Shown here piece after piece: positions 18,655 through 26,888 of a DNA stretch of 64,000 nucleotides (its first letter is position 1; each line of letters starts with the position of its first letter). The position numbers were made by a program, and so were the translations under genes. The notes below the pieces were generated by a model. That model made no database searches, had not been told where the DNA came from, and worked only from the letters and a program-made list of their open reading frames with translations. The stretch comes from Fundidesulfovibrio terrae. GTDB lineage: Bacteria > Desulfobacterota > Desulfovibrionia > Desulfovibrionales > Desulfovibrionaceae. The DNA lies in assembly GCF_022808915.1 (NCBI RefSeq), contig NZ_JAKZFS010000003.1, positions 124,001-188,000 on the forward strand, written 5' to 3'.

Positions 18655-21459
18655 TTACGGCTCGACCTTGAGCAGGTACGCCTTGGCCGGGTCCAGATAC
18701 TTCTTCGCCACGGCGGCCACCTGTTCCCCTCCGAGCGCGGCCACCTTCGTCAGGAGCTCTCGCTCGTAGTCCAGCGGGTAGCCCATGGACAGGTTCAGCG
18801 CGGCTTCCTGGCTGCGGCTGCCCAGGCTCTGGCGATCCTGATAGTAATCGCCCTCGAGGGAACTCTTGGCCCGTTCCACGGAGTCCATGTCCAGTCCTTT
18901 GGCCGCGACCTCCGACGCGATGCGCCTGAATCCGTCCAGGGCCTGTTTTTCCTTGTCCGGCGTGGTCCCGATGTACAAGACCAGGAATCCCGTCTCCGGG
19001 GCCTGCCAAAGCATGGCCGAGACCGAATATCCCAGGCCCTGCTTGTCGCGCAGGTCCTGGAACAGAAGCCCGCCCTGCCCTGCCAGGGCCGTACGGAGCA
19101 CCTCCAGGCCCGGGGTATCCGGGCTGCGCCTGCCTTCCACGGGAAATACCCAGAACAGATGCGTCTGGTTGCGCTCGGCCAGCTTGAGGCTCAAGGCGTG
19201 TTCCGAGGACCAGGACGGACTGGAGAAGGCCGGGGGGGCGCCGCCGGTCCATGCGGCCAGCTTCCTGGCCAGGGCGAGCACCTCTTCGCGTCCGAACTGG
19301 CCGCACACGGCCAGCACCCAGGGCATGGCGCGCTGTTTCTCCCAGAAGGCCGCGGCTTGGTCCGGCTCGAAACGCTTCACCCCGTCCGGCTGACCGGCCC
19401 GGAAATAGCCATAGTGACCGCCCGGATAGAGGAAGGGAAAGAGATTCCTGAAAGCCAGGCTGCTGGGCCTGTCCTCCGCCTCGGCGATCTGGGCCAGCTG
19501 GCTTTTCTTGGCCCGCTCCACTTCCTGGGGCGAAAACGCCGGTTCGCCCACGATCTCGGCCATCAGAGCGTCCATGTCCCCGGCGAAGCGCGCGGGATAG
19601 CGGGCGCTCACGGTGAAGGTGTCCCGGCCCGAGGACGCGCCCACGGACGAGGCCCGGTCAGCCAGGAAATCCTGCATGGCCACTGCGTCGCGAGCGCGCG
19701 TGGAGCGCGTGAGGGCCTTGGCTGCGAGTTCGGCCAGGCCCTGCTCGCCCGGGGACAACAGGGCGTCGCCGCCCCGGTAGGTCAGCGTCACCGCGGCGTA
19801 GGGCATGGTGGAATCGGGCAGCAGAACCACCGTGCGCCCGCCGCCCAGGTCCAGCACCTCGGGTCCGGACACCGCGCCGCCGCCCTGCCCGGCCGCCGCG
19901 ACGGAAGCCTTGGCGGGCCACAGGCGCGAGAGCTCTCCGGTCATGGCCCGGGCCTTGGCCTCGGCCCCGGCCTGGTCCGCGCCGGGGAGGAGCAGGGAAA
20001 GGCTGGCGTTGCCCGGCTGGAGGTAGGTGTCCAGAAGTTCCTGAATCTGGGTCCGGTCGGTGTTCCTGACCTCGTAGACCGCATTGTCCACGCCTTCCAG
20101 GCCGAACCCGAAGAACTGGTAGTAGGCCAGCGACGTGGCCACGCCGCTCAGGGTCTCGCGGGAGCGGTAGACCGCGTCCTCGATGCCGAGCTTTGTGCGC
20201 TCCAGCTCCGCGTCGGAGAGATCCCCGGCCTTGAACGCGGCCAGCTCGTGCGCCAGGGCGGCCCAGAAGGCGTCCAGCTTGGCCGGGTCCACGGTTGCCT
20301 CGAGGCTCAGCACTCCGCCGCGCTCCAGGCCGACAGTGGAGACATCCAGACTATCGGCCAGCTGCTTCTCATAGACCAGCGAGCGGTACAACCTGGAAGT
20401 CTTCAGGCCGCCCAGAAGGTCCGCCAGCACCTCCAGGGGGGAATCCTTGGCCGAGTGCATCCCGGGCACGGCGAAATTCAGGCGCAGGTAGCACTTGTTC
20501 CAGTTGCCCCCGGCCGCCCTGGCCGTGGGGCCGCCGGTATTGGGGAGGATGTCCTTGACCTCCGGGGGAACCACGGACCGGTCGTTCGTGAGCGAGCCGA
20601 AGACATTTTGGGCCTCGTTGAAAACCTCGCGGGCGTTCACGTCCCCCACCACCACCAGCAGCATGGACTGGGGCTGGTAGAGGCGCTTCACGTAGGCCCT
20701 GAGGTCCTCGGAAGTGGCGGCGCCCACGGTCTCCCGGTAGCCGATGACCGGGTGGCTGTAGGGCAGCCCGGCCCACACCTGTCCCTGGCTCATCTGGAAA
20801 AGGCGCTGGCCTGGTTCGTCCAGGCCGCGCTCAAGCTCCGAGATGACCACCTTTTTCTCCTGCTCGAGTTCGGATGCGTCGAACTTGGCCCCGAAGATCA
20901 TGTCCTGGAGCACGTCCAGGCCGAGTTTCCAATGGGCGCGGGGCAGGTCGGCCATGTACTTGGTGTAGTCGAAGCTGGTGGAGGCGTTGGTGTCGCCGCC
21001 GGCGCTTTCGATGTCCCCGGCCACGCCCCCCTTGGGCCGCTTGGCGGTACTGTTGAACACCATGTGCTCCAGCAGGTGGCTCAAGCCCTCCTGGCCCTTG
21101 GCCTCGTAGGCGGACCCGGCCCGCACGTAGAGGCGCTCGGCCACCAGGGGGAAGCGCTTGTCCTCGACCACCAGAACGGTGAGCCCGTTGGGGAGCTTGG
21201 CCAGCAGCCGCCCGTTCTCCACGGGGACGTTCCCGGCCGGGACAGGGGCCTGGCTCCCGATGGGCGCGGCGGGTGTCGCGGGAGCGGCGGCATCAGGCGC
21301 GGGGCTGCCCGGCGCGTCCGGGCTCACTTGAGCCGGGGCCTGGACCACGGTCGGACTCCGATCCGGCCCGGTCGCGTTCCTGGAGATACGGTCATGGGAG
21401 ATATACCCGGCGATCAGGGCCGCGGCCACGAGGAGGTATCCGAAGAGCTTGCGGGTCAT
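18655..21459 (-). CDS. M16 (pitrilysin-type) zinc peptidase, membrane-anchored or periplasmic
   Basis: 934 residues. An N-terminal hydrophobic segment (about 5-22, FGYLLVAAALIAGYI) acts as signal or anchor, followed by a Pro/Ala-rich linker to about residue 78. The active domain has the inverted zinc motif HLLEH (128-132) with the third ligand Glu 208 in EKKVVISELERG, correct spacing for M16. A second, catalytically silent M16 half follows (from about 490), including QGLGYSVSAML. Two-half single-chain peptidases of this kind degrade peptides in the cell envelope. It stands alone and ends at a terminator. Confidence 0.93.
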   Translation of the reverse strand: MTRKLFGYLLVAAALIAGYISHDRISRNATGPDRSPTVVQAPAQVSPDAPGSPAPDAAAPATPAAPIGSQAPVPAGNVPVENGRLLAKLPNGLTVLVVEDKRFPLVAERLYVRAGSAYEAKGQEGLSHLLEHMVFNSTAKRPKGGVAGDIESAGGDTNASTSFDYTKYMADLPRAHWKLGLDVLQDMIFGAKFDASELEQEKKVVISELERGLDEPGQRLFQMSQGQVWAGLPYSHPVIGYRETVGAATSEDLRAYVKRLYQPQSMLLVVVGDVNAREVFNEAQNVFGSLTNDRSVVPPEVKDILPNTGGPTARAAGGNWNKCYLRLNFAVPGMHSAKDSPLEVLADLLGGLKTSRLYRSLVYEKQLADSLDVSTVGLERGGVLSLEATVDPAKLDAFWAALAHELAAFKAGDLSDAELERTKLGIEDAVYRSRETLSGVATSLAYYQFFGFGLEGVDNAVYEVRNTDRTQIQELLDTYLQPGNASLSLLLPGADQAGAEAKARAMTGELSRLWPAKASVAAAGQGGGAVSGPEVLDLGGGRTVVLLPDSTMPYAAVTLTYRGGDALLSPGEQGLAELAAKALTRSTRARDAVAMQDFLADRASSVGASSGRDTFTVSARYPARFAGDMDALMAEIVGEPAFSPQEVERAKKSQLAQIAEAEDRPSSLAFRNLFPFLYPGGHYGYFRAGQPDGVKRFEPDQAAAFWEKQRAMPWVLAVCGQFGREEVLALARKLAAWTGGAPPAFSSPSWSSEHALSLKLAERNQTHLFWVFPVEGRRSPDTPGLEVLRTALAGQGGLLFQDLRDKQGLGYSVSAMLWQAPETGFLVLYIGTTPDKEKQALDGFRRIASEVAAKGLDMDSVERAKSSLEGDYYQDRQSLGSRSQEAALNLSMGYPLDYERELLTKVAALGGEQVAAVAKKYLDPAKAYLLKVEP

Positions 21460-21651
21460 CAGTTTCCAGCCTTGGGAGGATTGGCGTTCCGGGCCTGGGC
21501 GCTGCGGGCGCGGACCGGGACGCTCGATGCCGATAGCGCATTTTCCGGGCTTGCGCCAGGAGTCCCCGCAAGCGGGGTGGTGCGCCCGGGGCGACGGAGG
21601 CAGACAGGCGCCGTGTGGCCCGCCTTCGCAGGGACGCTCCGCGCGGGAGCC

Positions 21652-23001
21652 CTACCTCCGCCTGTCGGAATCGAGTTTCGGATCCGCAGGAGTCTCTGAA
21701 GGCTGCGGCGTAGAGAAGCTTTCCACGCGTTTCTGGGTGTTCAGCAGAATCTGGCGCGCATTGTCAGGGTTGCGCAGGAAGGCGGAAAAGGTTCCGAGCC
21801 CGATATCGGCCACCGCCGGCGGGGTGGCCAGGTCGAAGGCGAAGGCCCAATGCGGCGCGTCGAGGATGGCCTGGCGGATGCGCTGCCTGAGGGGGCTGTA
21901 GAATTTCCGGGGAACGCGGATGTTGGGCGCGATGGCCCCGGACCCTTCGCTCATTTTCATCTGGGGGCCGAGCTGCGCGAAAAAGGCCAGGGCCTTCTTG
22001 CTGTCCTCGGCTTTGCCGCCGTTTGTGGCCACGAAGACGTCGATGGGGCCCAGAGCCGATTGGGGCACGCCAGCGTCGATGGTTGGGAACGGGAAAAAGT
22101 CGAATCCGGATTGCTCTTCCCAGCCCATCTGGCCCGTGTAGAGTCCGATGATCCACGAGCCCATGAGAGTCATGGCCGCCTCGCCTTCGCGCACCATCCG
22201 GGCGGCGTCCGCCCAGTCGGACTTTTCGGGGGCGCGGTTGAAGTATCCCTCATCCAGGAGGGCCTTCCAGAGCGCGAAGGTCCGCTCCACCTGCGGGTCG
22301 GTAAAGGACGCCGCTCCTTCCATCAGGCGCCCCCGGTACTCGGGCCCCGCCGTGCGCAACAGGAGAAAGTCGAACCAGAACTGGGCCGGCCACAGTTCGC
22401 GCGTCCCCAGGGCCAAGGGCGTGACCCCGGCCATTTTGAGGCGGGCGCACACGTCCAGGAACTCTCGCCAGGTTCTCGGGGGGGCCAGTCCCAGGCCGTC
22501 GAACACCTTCTTGTTGTAAAAGAAGGCCACGTAGTGCTGCGTGACGGGAACGGCGTATTTCCTGCCGCCGTAGGTGCACGCCTGGGCCACTGTCTTGGTG
22601 AACAGACCGTTGAGCCCGGACTCGGCCCAGACGTCGTCGATGGGCGCCAGATATCCGGCCTCGACCAACGAGTTGACCCTGGCCCCGGCCCAATAGGAGA
22701 AGATGTCCGGAGCCCTGCCTTCGTGCAGCATCCCCTTGATGCCGACCTTGAACGATTCGTGCTCCAGGCCCGAAGCGTCCACGCGCATGGAGGCGTTCCC
22801 CTCGTTGAACGCCTCCACGAGTTCGCTTATGCCTCCGCTGAAAGCGCCGGTCCAGTAGTGCAACAGGCTTACCCTCGTCGCCTCCACCCGCGCGTGGCCG
22901 TGCCCGTGCGCCACGGCGACCACCAAGGCCGCGGCCGCCAGCAGGGCCACGCGGAAACGCGCCAGGACGCCCGAGCGCTTCGAAGGGATTCGGCTGTCCA
23001 A
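21652..23001 (-). CDS. extracellular solute-binding protein family 1 (sugar type), orphan
   Basis: 449 residues if translation starts at TTG, 6 bases after GAGAGG, which places a proper signal peptide (VALLAAAALVVAVAHGHGHA) near the N-terminus; longer readings bury it. Body features are of UgpB/MalE-type carbohydrate-binding proteins: LLHYWTGAFSGGISELVEAFNE, SYWAGARVNSLVEAGYLAPI, VTQHYVAFFYNKKVFDGLGL and MTLMGSWIIG. No permease or ATPase genes accompany it. It is divergent from a membrane histidine kinase, so a sensory partnership is an alternative to transport. Confidence 0.85.
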   Translation of the reverse strand: MDSRIPSKRSGVLARFRVALLAAAALVVAVAHGHGHARVEATRVSLLHYWTGAFSGGISELVEAFNEGNASMRVDASGLEHESFKVGIKGMLHEGRAPDIFSYWAGARVNSLVEAGYLAPIDDVWAESGLNGLFTKTVAQACTYGGRKYAVPVTQHYVAFFYNKKVFDGLGLAPPRTWREFLDVCARLKMAGVTPLALGTRELWPAQFWFDFLLLRTAGPEYRGRLMEGAASFTDPQVERTFALWKALLDEGYFNRAPEKSDWADAARMVREGEAAMTLMGSWIIGLYTGQMGWEEQSGFDFFPFPTIDAGVPQSALGPIDVFVATNGGKAEDSKKALAFFAQLGPQMKMSEGSGAIAPNIRVPRKFYSPLRQRIRQAILDAPHWAFAFDLATPPAVADIGLGTFSAFLRNPDNARQILLNTQKRVESFSTPQPSETPADPKLDSDRRR

Positions 23002-23328
23002 TGTCGTCCTCTCGTTGAGATTCCGGAGGGCACATACCGGAGATATCACCAAATGCGGTCGCCGTTCGCCACGCGGTCCGTCTGAGGTGAAGCGACAAGA
23101 CGATGGCACGGACCGCAGGATGTCTGCGCGCGCACCTATAGCACAGCCGAAGCCGAATGCAAATATGACCCCGCAGACGGCACATGAGGCTGCCTCGGGA
23201 TGAAGAGCGTTACGGCTCGAAAGCCCATTTACACTTGATATTTTGAATTTTTGACTCTAAATTTCAATAAGCGTTCTTTGTTGGCCGTCAACGGACTTCA
23301 TCACATTGTATCGCACACGTTTCGCGCA
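23002..23328. promoter_or_regulatory. divergent intergenic region with kinase promoter
   Basis: 327 bases. Close to the kinase the sequence becomes AT-rich; TTGATA (23235-23240), 17 bases, TAAATT (23258-23263) is a plausible sigma70 promoter with start near 23270. This supports the ATG at 23329 and argues against an upstream TTG start for the kinase. Nothing else is recognised. Confidence 0.4.
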
Positions 23329-25629
23329 ATGCCAGCAAGAAAACCGTCCGTTCCGATCATAATCAACCTCAGCCTCATTGCGGTTATCACTGCCGTTCTC
23401 GTCGCGTTCGGTTTTTTTGACTTTACCTCGCAGCGCGACAAGCTCTACCAGGAACTCCACGCCAGTATCTCCACCATGGCCGATCAGCTCGGTTCGAGTC
23501 TGGCCTTGCCATTGTGGAACTTCCAGGATGACCAGGCCACAAAGATTGTCGAAAACGCCATGCGCGACAACTTCATCGTCGCTGTCATTGCGCGCGACAC
23601 CATCACGCAACGCATCGTGGTCGGCCGCACGAGGCTCTCCGACGGTTCGCTGGCCCCGGCCAGCGAAGCTCCAGCTGCGGAAAACCTGATCTTCAAGCAG
23701 AGCACCATCACCTTCAACACGCGCAACATCGGCCAGATCGAGGTCTGGGGGACGCCCGAGTACGCACGCGAGGCCCTCAAGGAATCCCTCACCCGCCTTG
23801 TCCTGAGCATCGCCCTGGTCAACGCGGCCCTGGTGGCCCTGCTTTCCCTCATCCTGAACCGCACCGTCATCCGCCCCCTCAAGGCCGTGGAAACCTACGC
23901 CCTCACGGTCAGTTCGGAAGAACAGGCCGACGCCATGGTCCCCAAGGGGTTCTTGTTGCGCGAGATCGAAAACCTCAGGGACTCCATCGTGATCATGGTG
24001 GAGAAGCTGCGGCTGCGCTACGAGGAGCTCAAGCAGTCCCAGACGGGACTGGCAAAGGCCGAGGCGCGCTACCGGAACCTCTACGAGAACGCCCTGGCGG
24101 GCATCTTCCGCTGCACGCCGGGGGGGCGGCTGCTCTCCGCAAACTCCGCCATGGCCCGGCTACTGGGGTTCTCCTCGCCTTTCGAACTCCTCGACAAGGT
24201 CGGCGACATATACTCCCAAATGCTCATCGACGCAGCGGACAGGCAGGAGCTGCGCTTCCTCCTGGATTTCCACGACGAGGTCTCCCGGTTCCGGGTACGC
24301 TTCGCCAAGCCGGACGGCGAGATCCGCATCGGCACCCTGCACGCCAGGATCACCCGCGACGAGCGGGGCGCGCGCCTACACATCGACGGCATGCTCGAGG
24401 ACATCACCGACCGGACCCGGGCCGAAGAACAGCTGATCGAGGCCCACGAATTCATCCAGAACATCCTGGATTCCATGCCCTCCGTGGTCATCGGCATCGA
24501 CGCGGCCCAGCGCGTCACCCACTTCAACCGGACCACCCTGACCGCCACCAGCATCGACGAACACCACCTCCTGGGCATGCCCCTGACCGAGGTGCTCCCC
24601 CGGCTGGCCGCGCACACGGAAATGATCGAACGGGCCCTGCGCGAGGGCAAGCCGGACTCGCTCTCCAACCAGGCCCACATGGTCGACGACCAGATCCGCC
24701 AGGAGAACATCCTGGTCTTTCCCGTCCAGCGCGGCGCGGAGAATGGCGCGGTCATCCGCATCGACGACGTGACCGACCAGGCGAGGCTGGAACAGCTGCT
24801 GCTCCAGACCGAAAAGATGATGTCGCTTGGCGGCCTCGCCGCGGGCATGGCCCATGAGATCAACAATCCCCTGGCCGGCATACTCCAGAGCGTCCAGAAC
24901 ATCCTGCGCCGCGTCTCACCCGGACTGGACGCCAACTCGCAGGTCGCCTCGGAGTGCGGCTGCAACATCGAGGACGTGTCCGCCTACCTGGAGAAGCGGG
25001 GCATCATGGAATTTCTCTCCAACATCCGCGAGTCCGGGGAACGCGCGGCCAAGATCGTCAGCAACATGTTGAGCTTCACCAGGCGGGCGTCGGTGAAGGC
25101 CGTGGCAACCAGGCTCGACGAGCTGCTCGACCGCAGCATCAATCTTGCCTCCACCGACTACGACCTCAAGAAAAAATACGATTTCAAACAGATACAAATC
25201 ACCAGGGAGTATTCACCCGATGTTCCCCCGGTTCCCTGCGTGCCCATGGAGATCGAACAGGTCATCATCAACCTGCTGCGCAACGCCGCCCAGGCCATGG
25301 CCTCGCACCCCCGCCCCGGCCAGGAGCCCAGCATTTTCCTGCGACTCAAGCTCAAAGGGAAAATGGCGGTCATAGAGATCGAGGACAACGGCCCCGGAAT
25401 CGGCGAGAAGGACATCCGCAAGGTCTTCGAGCCGTTCTACACCACCAAGAAGCCGGGCGAAGGCACCGGGCTCGGCTTGTCGGTCTCGTTCTTCATCATC
25501 ACCCGCAACCACGGCGGCACGATCCACGTGGAATCGGAACCGGGGCACGGCGCGAAATTCGTCGTGCAGCTGCCCATATTCTCGCAAGCATCCCCGCCGT
25601 CCGCCTGCCGGGGCAATCTCGAGACGTGA
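23329..25629 (+). CDS. membrane sensor histidine kinase with two PAS domains
   Basis: 766 residues. TM1 is at about 9-31 (IIINLSLIAVITAVLVAFGF); a periplasmic domain of about 120 residues follows; TM2 is at about 155-178, then a HAMP-like linker, PAS 1 (about 245-360), PAS 2 (about 375-490), HisKA with GMAHEINNPLAGILQSVQNI, and HATPase with NLLRNAAQAMA, DNGPGIGEKDI and GTGLGLSVSFFI. An insert of about 40 residues rich in Cys and acidic residues (SECGCNIEDVSAYLEKRG) separates the H-box helix from the second dimerisation helix. No response regulator is adjacent. The next gene, 4 bases on, is a periplasmic binding protein, a likely partner for the sensor domain. Confidence 0.9.
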   Translation: MPARKPSVPIIINLSLIAVITAVLVAFGFFDFTSQRDKLYQELHASISTMADQLGSSLALPLWNFQDDQATKIVENAMRDNFIVAVIARDTITQRIVVGRTRLSDGSLAPASEAPAAENLIFKQSTITFNTRNIGQIEVWGTPEYAREALKESLTRLVLSIALVNAALVALLSLILNRTVIRPLKAVETYALTVSSEEQADAMVPKGFLLREIENLRDSIVIMVEKLRLRYEELKQSQTGLAKAEARYRNLYENALAGIFRCTPGGRLLSANSAMARLLGFSSPFELLDKVGDIYSQMLIDAADRQELRFLLDFHDEVSRFRVRFAKPDGEIRIGTLHARITRDERGARLHIDGMLEDITDRTRAEEQLIEAHEFIQNILDSMPSVVIGIDAAQRVTHFNRTTLTATSIDEHHLLGMPLTEVLPRLAAHTEMIERALREGKPDSLSNQAHMVDDQIRQENILVFPVQRGAENGAVIRIDDVTDQARLEQLLLQTEKMMSLGGLAAGMAHEINNPLAGILQSVQNILRRVSPGLDANSQVASECGCNIEDVSAYLEKRGIMEFLSNIRESGERAAKIVSNMLSFTRRASVKAVATRLDELLDRSINLASTDYDLKKKYDFKQIQITREYSPDVPPVPCVPMEIEQVIINLLRNAAQAMASHPRPGQEPSIFLRLKLKGKMAVIEIEDNGPGIGEKDIRKVFEPFYTTKKPGEGTGLGLSVSFFIITRNHGGTIHVESEPGHGAKFVVQLPIFSQASPPSACRGNLET

Positions 25630-25633
25630 GGCC

Positions 25634-26380
25634 GTGAAAGCGCTTCCGCTCGTCGCGCTCGCGCTCATGCTGGCCCTGGCCGCCCCCTCCCGGGCCGAGA
25701 AGCAAGGCTACACCATCCTGACCGAGGACCTGCCTCCCTTCAACTTCGTGGAGAAAGGCGACGTGAAAGGCATCTCCACGGACTTGCTCAGGCTCATGCT
25801 GGAGGACTGCGGCGTCGACGCCCGGGTCGAGGATACGCAGGTGATGCCCTGGCCCAGGGCGCTGGCCGTCGCCAGGAAGCAATCCGGCGCGATTCTCTAC
25901 TCCGTTACCCGCACGCCGGAACGGGAAGACTGGTTCAAGTGGATCGGCCCGATCCTTGACAACCGGATTTCCCTGATCGCGCGCAGGGACAGGCGTATCC
26001 GCGTAGGCGCTCTTTCCGACGCGGAAGGATTCAAGACCGGAACGGTCCGCGAGTTCGCGTCCACGCAACTGCTGTTGCTTCACGGCTACCCGGAGCGGAA
26101 CCTGGAGTACGCGGCGGACATGCGGTCCAACGCGCTCAAGCTCAACGCCGGGCGCATAGACCTGCTGGCCGGCAGCGAACATGCTTTCGCCTGGATTCTG
26201 CCCCAATGCGGCCTGCGCCCGGAGGATTTCGAAACGGTCTTCGTGCTGCGTGAAGGGGCGATCTACTTCGCCTGCAGCAAGGACATGCCGGACGAACTCG
26301 TAGACCGCCTGCAGCGCTCGCTGGACAAGCTCAAGATGTCGGGAAAGGCTCGTCAGATCATCGCCAGCTATCAGCACTGA
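25634..26380 (+). CDS. periplasmic binding protein family 3, paired with the histidine kinase
   Basis: 248 residues from a GTG start 4 bases after the kinase stop, so probably translationally coupled. The signal peptide is KALPLVALALMLALAAPSRAE. The mature part is a family 3 solute-binding fold: YTILTEDLPPFNFVEKGDVKG, PWPRALAVARKQSGAILYSV, KTGTVREFAS and the closing ELVDRLQRSLDKLKMSGKARQ. Without transporter genes and with a kinase directly upstream, a role in delivering a ligand signal to the kinase is more likely than uptake. That is inference from gene order. Confidence 0.85.
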   Translation: MKALPLVALALMLALAAPSRAEKQGYTILTEDLPPFNFVEKGDVKGISTDLLRLMLEDCGVDARVEDTQVMPWPRALAVARKQSGAILYSVTRTPEREDWFKWIGPILDNRISLIARRDRRIRVGALSDAEGFKTGTVREFASTQLLLLHGYPERNLEYAADMRSNALKLNAGRIDLLAGSEHAFAWILPQCGLRPEDFETVFVLREGAIYFACSKDMPDELVDRLQRSLDKLKMSGKARQIIASYQH

Positions 26381-26412
26381 ACGGGGATCGCCGTCCGGAC
26401 GCCGGCGTTGCG

Positions 26413-26676
26413 CTAGGGCGGGCAGCTCCCCTTGCAGTATATCCGGATGAACTGGCCGATCTGGGTCGAGAGGTGCACGCACTCCTTGCCTTCCACACAG
26501 CCCTCGGCGTCGGCGTAATCGACGTACGTCTTGAGCTTGTGCCCGCCCTTGGAGATCTCCACCGCCCAGGCCTTTCTGGACGTATCGTCCGTAACCTGCA
26601 TGGACAGATCGTGCTTGGCTATCTCGGGATAGAAAGCCTTGATCCTTTCGGACAGAACGTCTGGGCTCGTTGCCAT
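26413..26676 (-). CDS. small conserved-looking protein with C-terminal Cys pairs, unknown function
   Basis: 87 residues, starting at the ATG after GGAGG (5-base gap); the open frame upstream has no ribosome site. The N-terminal part is a mixed alpha/beta stretch (DVLSERIKAFYPEIAKHDLS, then KAWAVEISKGGHKLKTYVDY). The C-terminus holds two Cys pairs, CVEGKEC and CKGSC, which could bind a metal or form disulfides. There is no signal peptide. It is convergent with the preceding binding-protein gene. Family not recognised. Confidence 0.72.
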   Translation of the reverse strand: MATSPDVLSERIKAFYPEIAKHDLSMQVTDDTSRKAWAVEISKGGHKLKTYVDYADAEGCVEGKECVHLSTQIGQFIRIYCKGSCPP

Positions 26677-26831
26677 GCGACACCTCCGGGAGAAGGGATT
26701 TGCCGTTTGATACCATGGCGGCGCGGCCGTGACAACACGCGTCCCGGAATTCCCGGCGGCCAAGCCGCCTGTACGCCCCCGCGTCCCCAACAAGTCTTTC
26801 CCCGCCTGGCCACGGCTGAAGCTCTCAACAA

Positions 26832-26867
26832 GAAAGCCCTCGCTTACGAACCGCAGCGAGGGCTTTC
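26832..26867 (-). terminator. terminator after the radical SAM gene
   Basis: A 13-bp perfect stem GAAAGCCCTCGCT / AGCGAGGGCTTTC with a 10-base loop lies 21 bases past the stop of the leftward radical SAM gene. Confidence 0.75.
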
Positions 26868-26888
26868 AAAATCGGCCGCAGGGCCGTT

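Noticed and set aside
19159-21699. 846-codon plus-strand open frame opposite the M16 peptidase gene
   Set aside because: Gly/Leu/His-rich translation typical of the antisense of a GC-rich gene; no family motif, and the opposite strand has an unmistakable peptidase. The same applies to long frames opposite the radical SAM gene (27105-29645), the liv and EamA genes (46200-48524) and the leu genes.
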